A DNA stretch of 64,000 nucleotides from Sediminicola sp037203765 (GTDB lineage Bacteria > Bacteroidota > Bacteroidia > Flavobacteriales > Flavobacteriaceae): positions 6,708-70,707 of the forward strand of contig NZ_JBBCAS010000010.1 of the NCBI RefSeq assembly GCF_037203765.1, given 5' to 3'. The translations under genes and the position numbers were made by a program. How positions within the stretch are numbered: position 1 is the first letter of the stretch; each line of letters begins with the position of its first letter. This document shows, in pieces, positions 33,346 through 41,503 of the stretch. The notes beneath the pieces were generated by a model that saw nothing but the letters and a program-made list of their open reading frames with translations, had not been told where the DNA came from and did not search any database.

Positions 33346-33849
33346 TTAATTATAATTTACGGTAACAGTTAAGTCAGCTGCATTTGTATAGACTTCGTCC
33401 GCCTGATTGGCTCCCACATTTAAAGTAGCACCTATATTTACCGTGGAAGAACCACTACCATTCAAGGTACCTTGAGTAGCTGGACTACTTATAAAGGTAT
33501 CTACGGTCATAGTTGACGTTGGGCCAGACAATGTGATTGAAGAAGGCAGCGTTAAGGAATAGGTGCTATTAGCTTCACCGGTTACGGTAAATGATGCAGC
33601 CGTCGAAGCTGTTCCGCTAGTGGAGAGGGTAACACCTCCAGTTGAGCTCCTACTGCCGTCTGTCCCTAGTACAACGGTACCTGTGGTGGGTGCGGCAGCC
33701 AAAGTTCCAAAATTCATGTCTGCAGCATTAACTATACTGATTGGAGTGATAATTTCGGCCGTCGTGGAGGCTGTTGCAGAGTCTTGCGCACTAGCGGCTG
33801 TAGCAGCTAAAAATAAAGCAAATGATAAGATTCGGGAATGTTTGTTCAT
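33346..33849 (-). CDS. DUF4402-like major pilus subunit
   Basis: 167 residues with a textbook signal peptide (ILSFALFLAATAASAQ) and a mature domain rich in Ala, Ser, Thr and Gly. ISIVNAADMNFGTLAA at the start and LTVTVNYN at the end fit the DUF4402 family, in which the C-terminal strand ends in Asn-Tyr. The composition and first place in the operon suggest the most abundant subunit. Similar, but not closely, to the subunit at 31947. A possible -7 element lies 194 bp upstream, so the leader may be long. Confidence 0.8.
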   Translation of the reverse strand: MNKHSRILSFALFLAATAASAQDSATASTTAEIITPISIVNAADMNFGTLAAAPTTGTVVLGTDGSRSSTGGVTLSTSGTASTAASFTVTGEANSTYSLTLPSSITLSGPTSTMTVDTFISSPATQGTLNGSGSSTVNIGATLNVGANQADEVYTNAADLTVTVNYN

Positions 33850-34380
33850 AGGTATTCGTTTTGGTTAATATTAATTATATCCTTATATGGCGGAGGCTGG
33901 CACATGCAACAGGGGATTGCCTGTATAGGTACTCATAGAGGTATACTTGGGCTTCGAATTCTTTACTTTTAATGAAACCTCAGGATACTTTTCAAAGAGT
34001 AAATTCATGTGCTGCTACCTCATATAAGTGGTTGTTGCATTTCAAAAGTAATTCATTACAAAGTGCATTTTTAAATTTTGGACATTCTCTTAGTAGACGG
34101 TGGATTGATAAAATAAGTGTATCAAATTAGGTCATAAGTGATCTAGTAGCAGATTGCTATTCGAGGGAGAGGCATGTGTTTGATATAGATTAAAAGCTAT
34201 ATTTGGTCAGAACGGGAACACCTAACTATTTTTTATCGAACTGTAAGTGCTGTAAAGGTAATTAAGATGAGGTATGTAAAAATGAGTAGACACATCAAAA
34301 CATGCCCAAGTTTTATGACGTGTATTCAAAGCGGCCTCCCTATGGAGTAGGTACCAATGGGATTAAATAAGACTAATAAT
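33850..34380 (-). promoter_or_regulatory. Control region of the pilus operon
   Basis: About 530 bp without a gene between the pilin and a divergently placed kinase 3' end. On the minus strand TACTTTTG (complement of 34043-34050) fits the -7 consensus, though no TTG is at the right distance. TAAGTGT (34114-34120) and TAAGTGA (34135-34141) are direct repeats 21 bp apart, about 65-100 bp upstream of the -7 element, where an activator would bind. The sequence ATAAGTGTATC here is also found at 29233-29243. TAAGTGG occurs at 34025-34031. Confidence 0.45.
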
Positions 34381-35571
34381 TTATTTTGGAATTTTGAAAC
34401 CAAATGTGCTTCCGTTTCCAACTTCCGAACGAACCCAAATTTGGCCTTCTAGATTTTGAACAATTTTTTTACAGGTTGCCAAACCTAGGCCACTTCCGGA
34501 GTATGTTGTTTGATTGTGCAGTCTTTTGAAGGGCTTAAAGATGCGTTCAAGATATTCTTCTTCAATTCCAATTCCATTGTCCTTAATTTCAAAGGTCCAA
34601 GTTGTTAAAGACTCAGAGAATGAAATGTGTAACTCAGGGGTTTGATCATTTGGCTGATATTTTAATGCGTTTTCCATTAAATTCTGAAAAAGAATTGTGA
34701 TGGGCACTCTGTAGGAACTAATAATAGGTAAATGAGGGACGTTTAGTTTAGGGGAGTTATTAATGGAGTGTGATGTGATTCCTTCAAATATTTCTTCAAC
34801 AAGATCCTTGAGTTTTATTTGTTCTTTGTCTTGATCTAAAGTACCACTACTTGCAAAACTTAAGAGGTCTTCAATAAGACTTTTCATGCGCTCACAGCTC
34901 TCATTCATGATATTAAGGTACTTTTTATCCTTTTCATCCCATTGTCCTTCATTTTTTTTAATGATAAGCTTCAAGAATGAATCAATGCCTCTAAGAGGTG
35001 CTTTTAAGTCATGTGCGGCGGTATAGGAGAATTCTTCCATATTTTTAGAATATTCTTCCACTTTAGATTGGTAAAGTTCTAACAGTTTATTTTTATTTCT
35101 TAACTCCATTAAATAAACCACTTGCTTCGATAACTTCTGTAGGCTGTTTTTTTGTTTCTCTGTTAAGGATTTTGGTTTATTTCCTAATACGCATAGGGTT
35201 CCAACGGTAACACCGCTATGTGCGGTAAGTGGCACGCCAAAATAAAATCTATAACTTGGGTCATTGGAAACATAAGGATTTTCCTTAAACCTTTCGTCTA
35301 TACTCAAGTCGGGTACTTCAAAATAAACTCCATCAGATGCAATAGCATGTTTACATATGGAATGTTCTAAGGATGTTGAATTTATATCTATTCCCAAATG
35401 GGATTTAAAAAACTGTTTGTCTTCAGCCAAAATATTTATTAATGCTATGGGAGTATTGCATATGGAAGCAGCAATAGATGTAATATCATCAAACATTTCT
35501 TCCGGAGGGGTATCTAAAATATCATAGGATTCTATGACCTTCTGTCGTAGGATTTCATTGCTAGATGTCAT
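34381..35571 (-). CDS. GAF-domain sensor histidine kinase
   Basis: 396 residues, soluble. The N-terminal GAF (about 20-160) reads CNTPIALINILAEDKQFFKSH and HSICKHA, closely similar to the first GAF of the giant kinase at 20144. HisKA follows with the acceptor His in TAAHDLKAPLRGID (about 200), then HATPase with FQNLMENALKYQP (N box), IKDNGIGIEEE (G1) and GSGLGLATCKKIV (G2). The output partner is not fused; the receiver gene 35896 begins 324 bp away on the other strand, making a divergent kinase-receiver pair. The signal is unknown. Confidence 0.93.
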   Translation of the reverse strand: MTSSNEILRQKVIESYDILDTPPEEMFDDITSIAASICNTPIALINILAEDKQFFKSHLGIDINSTSLEHSICKHAIASDGVYFEVPDLSIDERFKENPYVSNDPSYRFYFGVPLTAHSGVTVGTLCVLGNKPKSLTEKQKNSLQKLSKQVVYLMELRNKNKLLELYQSKVEEYSKNMEEFSYTAAHDLKAPLRGIDSFLKLIIKKNEGQWDEKDKKYLNIMNESCERMKSLIEDLLSFASSGTLDQDKEQIKLKDLVEEIFEGITSHSINNSPKLNVPHLPIISSYRVPITILFQNLMENALKYQPNDQTPELHISFSESLTTWTFEIKDNGIGIEEEYLERIFKPFKRLHNQTTYSGSGLGLATCKKIVQNLEGQIWVRSEVGNGSTFGFKIPK

Positions 35572-35596
35572 TGGGGGTACGTTTTTAAATTGGGTA

Positions 35597-35604
35597 CAAA
35601 ACTA
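35597..35604 (-). promoter_or_regulatory. -7 element of the GAF histidine kinase
   Basis: TAGTTTTG on the minus strand matches TAnnTTTG and would start the transcript about 20 nt before the ATG at 35571. No TTG at the -33 distance. Between here and the receiver gene lie two further -7-like elements facing the other way, TAGTTTTG (35849-35856) and TATTTTTG (35863-35870). Confidence 0.45.
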
Positions 35605-35895
35605 TTGACTTTAATTTTAATAGAACAGGACCTTAATCAATATTTTGAGGAGATATAAGGTCATTTAAATATTAGATTTGGTCTATTGTGGAATATGTCA
35701 ACTACAATCTAGTAATATTCTTAAGTATTTTGAAATATTTGAAGACTTTAAACTTCAAGTAATTTAAATTTAATCAATTAGCAAAATGTAAACATTGAGC
35801 AATGGAAACAGTATTTTGTGGTCAAATTAATTTTTGTAAGAATTTTCTTAGTTTTGCAAAATTATTTTTGTACTTTATTACTTATATTCAATATT

Positions 35896-36303
35896 ATGAA
35901 GCATAATACAGTATGTATCATCGACGATGACCCGATATTCGTTTACGGTACCAAGGTGTTGCTGAACTATAACAGAAGTTTTTGTTCCAACATAATTGTA
36001 TATGAAAATGGGAAGGAAGCTTTGGATGATCTAAGGTTCATGGTAAAAACCAATGAGGCATTGCCTGAGGTCATATTTTTGGATCTGAACATGCCGGTAA
36101 TGAACGGGTGGGAATTTTTGGACCAATTAAAAAAAATGGATCTAGGGAACAGGGTCGGGGTTTATGTTGTAAGTGCCTCCATTGACCATGAGGATCAAGA
36201 AAAATCAAAGGAGTATGATATGGTGATAGATTTTATAGGAAAGCCACTAACCCCAAACAAACTGAAGCAATTGTTATTGGTTGCAGAAAAGAAGGCCCAT
36301 TGA
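35896..36303 (+). CDS. Single-domain response regulator (paralogue of the one at 19342)
   Basis: 135 residues from ATG 35896; the frame opens at 35818, but the earlier part precedes the likely promoter elements at 35849-35870. Receiver motifs: IIDDDP, Asp in IFLDLNMPVMNGWEF, VVSAS and Lys in FIGKPL. It is highly similar to the receiver at 19342, including the stretch VCIIDDDPIFVYGTKVLLNY, but with more GC at silent sites, like the housekeeping genes to its right. It is divergent from the GAF kinase and followed by a strong terminator. Confidence 0.9.
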   Translation: MKHNTVCIIDDDPIFVYGTKVLLNYNRSFCSNIIVYENGKEALDDLRFMVKTNEALPEVIFLDLNMPVMNGWEFLDQLKKMDLGNRVGVYVVSASIDHEDQEKSKEYDMVIDFIGKPLTPNKLKQLLLVAEKKAH

Positions 36304-36358
36304 ACCAGTTAAAGGAGCACGCGAATTGAATTAAACCCGAGATAAATAGATAGTAGAA

Positions 36359-36400
36359 GCAAAAAAGCCCAAAAACGTAATGTTTATGGGCTTTTTTTTT
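36359..36400. terminator. Bidirectional terminator between receiver gene and tRNA-Lys
   Basis: AAAAAAGCCC (36361-36370) pairs with GGGCTTTTTT, with an inner AAAC/GTTT pairing in the loop. The A and T runs let it stop both the receiver transcript and the tRNA-Lys transcript coming from the right. Confidence 0.8.
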
Positions 36401-36417
36401 AATCAATTAAGATCTTG

Positions 36418-36490
36418 TGACCGGGCTGGGGCTCGAACCCAGGACCCTCTCCTTAAAAGGGAGATGCTCTACCAACTGAGCTACCAGGTC
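36418..36490 (-). tRNA. tRNA-Lys, anticodon TTT
   Basis: 73 nt on the minus strand. The acceptor stem pairs GACCTGG with CCCGGTC (one T-G pair), discriminator A. D arm AGCTCAGTTGGTAGAGC, anticodon loop CTTTTAA (anticodon TTT) on a CTCCC/GGGAG-like stem, T arm CTGGGTTCGAGCCCCAG. CCA is not encoded. Confidence 0.95.
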
Positions 36491-36526
36491 ATTATTTCAG
36501 CGCTAGCATATTGCTGTTTGCGGGTG

Positions 36527-36556
36527 CAAATATAAGGGCATTATTTTATTTCACAA
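36527..36556 (-). promoter_or_regulatory. Promoter of tRNA-Lys
   Basis: On the minus strand TTG (complement of 36554-36556), a 19-bp spacer and TATATTTG (complement of 36527-36534), the ideal consensus spacing. The transcript should begin about 30 nt before the mature tRNA. Confidence 0.85.
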
Positions 36557-36628
36557 GGCTTTTTTCGAATAAATTTATTTTTTTTTGAAATCCCCTTTAT
36601 TTGAATCATTTTTACCCAAAATATTAGC

Positions 36629-37141
36629 ATGAAAATTGTTTTGGTTGGGTACATGGGTAGTGGTAAGACCACAGTAGGTAAGGAGTTGTCCAAATATTTG
36701 GGTTTCAGGTTTTTAGACTTGGACAGTTTTATTGAGGATAAGACAGGGATGAAAATTTCAACCATTTTCAAGGAAAAAGGAGAACTTTTTTTTAGAAAAT
36801 TGGAGCATCAATATTTATTGGAAGTATTGGAAAAAAATTCTGAAATTATTCTTTCCACCGGTGGAGGCACTCCATGTTATAGCGGAAATATGGATGCTAT
36901 TTCCAAGTTTACCGATCATGTTTTTTACCTACGGGTGTCCATTCCGGAATTGGTAAAACGACTTTCCAAAGAAAAATCAGAAAGGCCATTGATTGCCCAT
37001 ATAGAGGATGCGGATCTTCCAGAATTTTTCGGGAAGCACCTTTTTGAACGTTCCCCATTCTATTCCATGGCCACGCATACCATTGCTGGCGATGGGAGCC
37101 CTGAGGACATTGCAAAGGAGATAAAATCGCTGTTACGCTAA
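36629..37141 (+). CDS. aroK: Shikimate kinase
   Basis: 170 residues, the normal AroK size. The P-loop GYMGSGKTT is at residues 7-15, the shikimate-binding Asp in FLDLDSFIE, the RKLE segment and the GGGTP motif in LSTGGGTPCY, and the lid Arg in ERPLI. It phosphorylates shikimate with ATP in the chorismate pathway. Its last 9 bases overlap the convergent phosphoribosyltransferase gene. TTTATTTG at 36596-36603 is one base off a -7 element. Confidence 0.93.
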   Translation: MKIVLVGYMGSGKTTVGKELSKYLGFRFLDLDSFIEDKTGMKISTIFKEKGELFFRKLEHQYLLEVLEKNSEIILSTGGGTPCYSGNMDAISKFTDHVFYLRVSIPELVKRLSKEKSERPLIAHIEDADLPEFFGKHLFERSPFYSMATHTIAGDGSPEDIAKEIKSLLR

Positions 37142-37630
37142 AGAAACGGAGTCGTTCTTGGCCTTAAACTCAACCTTGATATGCTCTTGTAGGGAAGTAG
37201 ACAGGGAAATGCCCTTATAATCTGCTTTGACGGGATATTTCTTATGGTTCCTGTTGACCAGTACAGCGGTCTTCAATTGTTTTAATGGGACCCTTAGAAA
37301 ATGGTGCACCCCATAGATCAGTGTAGTTCCTGAGTTTAGGACATCATCTACCAAAACCACCGATTTATTGGCATACTCCTCTTCGGGCATGGAGGTCGTT
37401 ACACCACTGGCTACGGGATTCTTCTTGTCCATGGAAACCTTGCAAAGTGTAATTTCTGCCTCGGTTATTTTCTGGAGTACCGTCCTGATCTTTTTTGCGA
37501 ACAACAGTCCACCACCTTCAATTCCGGCCAAAATTATTTCCGGCTCTTCCACATTGGCCTCATAGATTTGATAGGCAATGCGTTTGATCTTGTGCTGAAT
37601 CTGGGCGTGGGATAATATCTGGTTCTGCAT
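37133..37630 (-). CDS. Phosphoribosyltransferase, PyrR-like
   Basis: 165 residues of the type I PRTase fold. The PRPP-binding loop is VVLVDDVLNSGTTL (about residues 90-103), preceded by a hood region with GIEGGGLLFAKKI. The size and motif placing are like PyrR or hypoxanthine-type PRTases; in this family a regulatory role through RNA binding is known for PyrR, but nothing here shows it. It is the last gene of a minus-strand group with the TPMT-like and S4 genes and overlaps the end of aroK. Confidence 0.85.
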   Translation of the reverse strand: MQNQILSHAQIQHKIKRIAYQIYEANVEEPEIILAGIEGGGLLFAKKIRTVLQKITEAEITLCKVSMDKKNPVASGVTTSMPEEEYANKSVVLVDDVLNSGTTLIYGVHHFLRVPLKQLKTAVLVNRNHKKYPVKADYKGISLSTSLQEHIKVEFKAKNDSVSLA

Positions 37631-37641
37631 TTGGTGCTTGT

Positions 37642-38223
37642 TTACTTTTCAAAGATAAAGAACAGTTCTTTATCTTTTCTGGGTTGAATGGAATTATGGG
37701 CCCTTTCCAATATTTTAATTTGGAAAAAGGGTCTAAATAGGGCATGGTATTCTTTTTTGTTTCCTCCAAAAGGCGGTCCAACGTCGGTCAATGGGAAATC
37801 AAAGAACAAGCCGGCGATTTTACCACCCGGCTTTAGAAGCTCTGTCATTTTTCTGACATATTCTGGGCGTTGTTCCGGGTGCAGGGCACAAAAAAAGGTC
37901 TGTTCCAGCACCAGATCAAAATTGGACTCTTCCAGATCAAAGAAATCGGCCTGGATCAATCGATCCCTTGGAAATTCGGGACAGGCTTTGGCAATATGAG
38001 CCAAGGGCTGTTCTGCCAGATCAACCACATATACATTCCGAAATCCAGATCCATGCAGGTAGATGACCTCATAGCCATTCCCTGCACCAGGGACCAAAAT
38101 TTTGATCTCTTTGTTTCCCAGTTGGTCGATATATGCTTTTAATGGCGTGGAAACATGGCCTATGTCCCATTTTAATTCGCCATACCGGTATTTTTCCTCC
38201 CAGAAATCTTTAGTCAGTTTCAT
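37642..38223 (-). CDS. SAM-dependent methyltransferase, thiopurine methyltransferase family
   Basis: 193 residues. FWEEKYRYGELKWDIG near the start is the TPMT-family hallmark; the SAM-binding motif I is ILVPGAGNGYEVIYL, motif II includes VVDLAEQPL, and QTFFCALHPEQRPEY is the usual post-motif block. Members methylate thiols, selenium or tellurium compounds; in flavobacteria the substrate is usually unknown. It overlaps the S4-domain gene by 14 bp and lies 11 bp before the phosphoribosyltransferase gene. Confidence 0.88.
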   Translation of the reverse strand: MKLTKDFWEEKYRYGELKWDIGHVSTPLKAYIDQLGNKEIKILVPGAGNGYEVIYLHGSGFRNVYVVDLAEQPLAHIAKACPEFPRDRLIQADFFDLEESNFDLVLEQTFFCALHPEQRPEYVRKMTELLKPGGKIAGLFFDFPLTDVGPPFGGNKKEYHALFRPFFQIKILERAHNSIQPRKDKELFFIFEK

Positions 38224-38581
38224 CTATATAGTCGTCTATGTCCCTGCGGTCTTTTTTGGTAGGCCTTCCAGTGCCTTTTTTACGGTAATAGTCTTTGGAG
38301 TATTTTAAGAGGTCGTTTTGGGCAAATGCTTCCTTAGGGGTGGTATCAACCCTGTAGATGTCCACAAGTTTGGCCCCCACGCGGTTGGGAGGGATGTCAA
38401 GAACCGTAAATTCGTAATTGATCTGGTCCTTGCGCACCACGAACTTGTCTGTGGGATAAACCTCCCGTGAGGGCTTAACCGCCTGTCCATTTATTTTGAT
38501 GTGACCTTTTTTGCAGGCCTCTGTAGCGATGTTCCTGGTCTTGAAATACCGTACGCTCCAAAGGAATTTATCTACGCGCAT
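38210..38581 (-). CDS. S4-domain RNA-binding protein, Hsp15-like
   Basis: 123 residues. The S4 domain occupies residues 1-60: MRVDKFLWSVRYFKTR, KKGHIKINGQAVKPS. The tail is basic and Lys/Arg-rich (YYRKKGTGRPTKKDRRD). Hsp15 (HslR) rescues stalled 50S subunits that carry nascent chains; this protein has the same layout and length. It is the first gene of a three-gene minus-strand set. The symbol hslR is likely but orthology is not tested. Confidence 0.85.
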   Translation of the reverse strand: MRVDKFLWSVRYFKTRNIATEACKKGHIKINGQAVKPSREVYPTDKFVVRKDQINYEFTVLDIPPNRVGAKLVDIYRVDTTPKEAFAQNDLLKYSKDYYRKKGTGRPTKKDRRDIDDYIDETD

Positions 38582-38659
38582 AAACTATTGAAATTCTTTA
38601 TTGTTGACTTCTACAAAAATAAGGGAAAATTGTATCTTGCGGACCTTAAAAAGAGATTC

Positions 38660-39607
38660 ATGAGAGTAAACAGAATATTTTTACTGTTTTTATTGATAGG
38701 AATGGTGTGGTCCTGTAAAAAGGATGATGATCCTGGTTTTGAGACTATACCACCTAGGGCTTTGGATGAAGTGGCCTTGGAGAATGATGCATCCATTAAA
38801 GAATTTTTGGCGACCCATTTTTACAACTATGAGGAGTTCGCCAATCCATCCGCAGATTTCGATTATAAAATTAAAATAGACACTATCGCTGGGGAGAATG
38901 CCAACAAAACACCCTTGATGCAACAAGTGCAATCTGAAACGGTTACGGTGACCAATACCGATCTTGGTCTGGAGAGCGAACAAAGCGTTCAACATACCTA
39001 CTACTACCTTATCGCAAGAGAAGGAGAAGGGGAGCGGCCTACCGTAGCGGATTCTACCTATATCAGATATGAAGGATCCCTATTGAACGGTACCGTATTT
39101 GATGGGACCGCGGATTACTCTTGGCAATACCTTCCCTTTTTTCTTAGGGGCTATTCCAGAGGGATCAGTCAAATGAAAGCGGGAGATAATATTGTAGTGA
39201 ACAATGATGGTACTACAAGGATCACGAATAGCGGCATAGGCATGGTAATTATGCCTTCGGGTCTTGGTTATTTCAATCAGATACAGGGAGGAATTTCACA
39301 ATACTCTCCCCTTATATTCAAATTGGATGTAGGTTTAATGGTGCCGGATACGGATTATGACAATGATGGAATTCCGTCCATTTTGGAAGATTTAAATGGC
39401 GATGGCAATCTGAACAATGACAATACCGATAGAGAGGCCGAGGTAAAGGCCAGGACCGGTTTGATCCCAAACCATCAGGATCAGGACGATGATGGTGATG
39501 GCACTCCAACGAGAGAGGAAATTATTATCGATGCCAATGGCAATATCACTTTCCCCGATACCGATGGGGATGGTATTCCTGATTATCTGGACAAGGATAC
39601 AAAATAG
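38660..39607 (+). CDS. FKBP-type peptidyl-prolyl isomerase-like lipoprotein with acidic Ca-binding tail
   Basis: 315 residues from ATG 38660; the frame opens at 38501 but those codons overlap the S4 gene. The signal peptide IFLLFLLIGMVWSC marks a lipoprotein. The middle (about 140-225) has FKBP features: DSTYIRYEGSLLNGTVFDGT, then GISQMKAGDNIVV and MPSGLGYF. The last 75 residues hold Asp/Asn-rich loops (DTDYDNDGIPS, DLNGDGNLNND, DQDDDGDGTPT, DTDGDGIPDYLD), like thrombospondin type 3 or dockerin calcium loops. It probably works on the outer leaflet or surface. Flavobacterial FKBP lipoproteins sit near gliding genes in other genomes; none is seen here. Confidence 0.85.
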   Translation: MRVNRIFLLFLLIGMVWSCKKDDDPGFETIPPRALDEVALENDASIKEFLATHFYNYEEFANPSADFDYKIKIDTIAGENANKTPLMQQVQSETVTVTNTDLGLESEQSVQHTYYYLIAREGEGERPTVADSTYIRYEGSLLNGTVFDGTADYSWQYLPFFLRGYSRGISQMKAGDNIVVNNDGTTRITNSGIGMVIMPSGLGYFNQIQGGISQYSPLIFKLDVGLMVPDTDYDNDGIPSILEDLNGDGNLNNDNTDREAEVKARTGLIPNHQDQDDDGDGTPTREEIIIDANGNITFPDTDGDGIPDYLDKDTK

Positions 39608-39626
39608 AATGGCATATAGATCATAT

Positions 39627-39660
39627 AAAAAAAGCCCGCTAACACTAGCGGGCTTTTTTT
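39627..39660. terminator. Bidirectional terminator
   Basis: AAAAAAAGCCCGCTA / TAGCGGGCTTTTTTT around ACAC. It separates the convergent FKBP lipoprotein and porin-like genes and has A and T runs for both. Confidence 0.9.
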
Positions 39661-39677
39661 ATGGTTGATACTTGTAA

Positions 39678-40256
39678 TTACATTTTAAAGGATAAACTCA
39701 AAATAAGTTGGTCTGGTCTTGTGTCTATTCTATCATTAAATCTTTCAGCAGAAAGAACAGTCACCTCATTTTCGCTGAAACCTCTTTCGTATCTAAGGTC
39801 CAAGCCAAAATTGCCAAAGCTCAGTCCGGCACCAATGTTCAGGCCAACAGTTACATCGTTTTCTACGTCACCAATGGTAACCCCATCAAAATCAGTGTCC
39901 AAAATATACTGAAATGCAGGTCCGGCAAAAACATTCAAAGGGCCAACAATGTTCAAGCCAATCAACAGGGGAGCGTCCAATTTGCTCATGTCCAAGCTGT
40001 TGTTGTCGTAGTCAGATTTGGTTTTGGTATAAACCAACTCGGGTCTGAAATAGATTTTATCTCCAATTTTACCAAAGATCCCTAAATGATAACCCACATT
40101 TTTGTCCGGATTCTCATAGGCGTCTGCCGTGGAATCAAAATAATCTCCGTTACCGGCGTAGTTAAGACCCCCTTTGATACCAAATCCTGGTCCGTTTTGG
40201 GCTAATGCTGTAGCTCCGATCAAAGCAAAAAATGCAACTAAAACTGTTTTTTTCAT
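39678..40256 (-). CDS. Outer-membrane beta-barrel protein, PorT-like family
   Basis: 192 residues, signal peptide TVLVAFFALIGATALAQ, then alternating polar/apolar strands (GFGIKGGLNYAG, YHLGIFGKIG, KIYFRPELVYTKTKS, VFAGPAFQYIL) ending in LILSLSFKM, with the final aromatic residue expected for barrel insertion. It matches the outer-membrane beta-barrel domain 2 (PorT) family, small eight-stranded barrels common in Bacteroidota; function is unknown for most. Gene-free DNA of 230 bp follows upstream, where no consensus promoter was found. Confidence 0.85.
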   Translation of the reverse strand: MKKTVLVAFFALIGATALAQNGPGFGIKGGLNYAGNGDYFDSTADAYENPDKNVGYHLGIFGKIGDKIYFRPELVYTKTKSDYDNNSLDMSKLDAPLLIGLNIVGPLNVFAGPAFQYILDTDFDGVTIGDVENDVTVGLNIGAGLSFGNFGLDLRYERGFSENEVTVLSAERFNDRIDTRPDQLILSLSFKM

Positions 40257-40487
40257 AATGTGTCCTTTTTAATTAGAATACGTTGCGCAATTAAGGCACA
40301 ACTCTGTTAATAGTTTGACTTAAAAAGAATTTATCTTAACACGAAAAAGTGTGTTGATGGCACAAAAAAACCGCTAAATAATCCCTCTATTTCTAGTTGG
40401 TGATCATAGCAGTTTAGTTGTTTTATGTTCCACAGTTTTCGCCGTTTTCCATGTTTGGAATCCTCTTCTCCCTATAGGGGCATTTGA

Positions 40488-41441
40488 TTATTTTCTTTTT
40501 AACACACCTACAACGGCTTTTTCAATGGCTTTATTGTTCAATCCGTATTTTTCCATCAATTCTTCTGGCGTACCACTTTCGCCAAAGGTATCCTGGGTGG
40601 CCACAAACTCTTGAGGTGCGGGATGGTTAAGAGTCAGGGTTCTGGCAACACTTTCTCCCAGTCCGCCCAAGAAATTGTGCTCTTCACAGGTAACGACACA
40701 TCCTGTTTTTTTGACGGATTTTAAAATGGCCTCTTCATCCAACGGCTTTATCGTATGGATGTTGATTACCTCGGCAGAAATGCCCTGGGCCTCTAATGCT
40801 TCAGCGGCAATTAGGGCTTCCCAGACCAAATGGCCCGTTGCAATAATGGTAACATCGGTACCCTCATTGAGCATTAAGGCTTTTCCTATTTCAAATTTCT
40901 GGTCGGCCGGGGTGAAATTGGCTACTTTGGGTCTCCCGAATCTCAAATATACCGGGCCTTCATGTTCGGCTATGGCTATGGTCGCTGCTTTGGTCTGGTT
41001 GTAATCACATGGGTTGATGACCACCATTCCGGGTAGCATTTTCATTAAACCGATATCTTCCAATATTTGGTGCGTGGCTCCATCTTCTCCAAGGGTTACC
41101 CCGGCATGGGAAGCACAGATTTTTACGTTCTTGTCCGAATAGGCAATGGATTGTCTGATCTGGTCATAAACCCTACCTGTGGAAAAGTTGGCGAAGGTAC
41201 CTGTAAAAGGTATTTTTCCCCCGATCGTCAATCCAGCAGCGATTCCCATCATATTGGCTTCGGCAATTCCGATTTGAAAAAAACGCTCAGGATTCTCCTC
41301 AATGAATGTCTCCATTTTTAAAGAGCCCACCAAATCCGCACAAAGGGCAACCACATTGGGGTTTGTTCTTCCCAACTCTGTCAACCCGGCACCGAATCCG
41401 CTTCTTGTATCGTTTTTTCCTTGATCTATATATTTTTTCAT
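40488..41441 (-). CDS. Transketolase, C-terminal half (pyrimidine-binding and C domains)
   Basis: 317 residues from ATG 41441 (MKKYIDQGKNDTRSG); a longer start at 41477 is less likely. It has the transketolase pyrimidine-binding domain (GIAEANMMGIAAGLTIGG, with the catalytic Glu in IAEANM) and the C-terminal TK_C domain (GTDVTIIATGHLVWEAL, VINIHTIKPLDEEAIL). Transfers two-carbon ketol units in the pentose phosphate pathway as a two-subunit enzyme. Its partner, the N-terminal half, lies 62 bp upstream in the same direction and shares its promoter. Confidence 0.93.
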   Translation of the reverse strand: MKKYIDQGKNDTRSGFGAGLTELGRTNPNVVALCADLVGSLKMETFIEENPERFFQIGIAEANMMGIAAGLTIGGKIPFTGTFANFSTGRVYDQIRQSIAYSDKNVKICASHAGVTLGEDGATHQILEDIGLMKMLPGMVVINPCDYNQTKAATIAIAEHEGPVYLRFGRPKVANFTPADQKFEIGKALMLNEGTDVTIIATGHLVWEALIAAEALEAQGISAEVINIHTIKPLDEEAILKSVKKTGCVVTCEEHNFLGGLGESVARTLTLNHPAPQEFVATQDTFGESGTPEELMEKYGLNNKAIEKAVVGVLKRK

Positions 41442-41503
41442 CGTAGTTTTTTCTTTAGAATGGTGCCATATGGTCACCTGTTTGTGTAAAAGTTTGGATA
41501 AGA

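Noticed and set aside
33563..33868. Low-complexity plus-strand frame opposite the major pilin
   Set aside because: A mirror of the Ala/Thr/Ser-rich pilin codons (mostly Val and Ala); no independent support.
35818..35895. Extended start of the receiver gene
   Set aside because: Two TAnnTTTG elements at 35849-35870 lie in this stretch, and the receiver fold begins at 35896.
19342..36303. Mobile element with integrase and att sites
   Set aside because: No integrase, transposase or matching tRNA 3'-end repeat could be found at both ends; the accessory-region idea rests only on composition and content.
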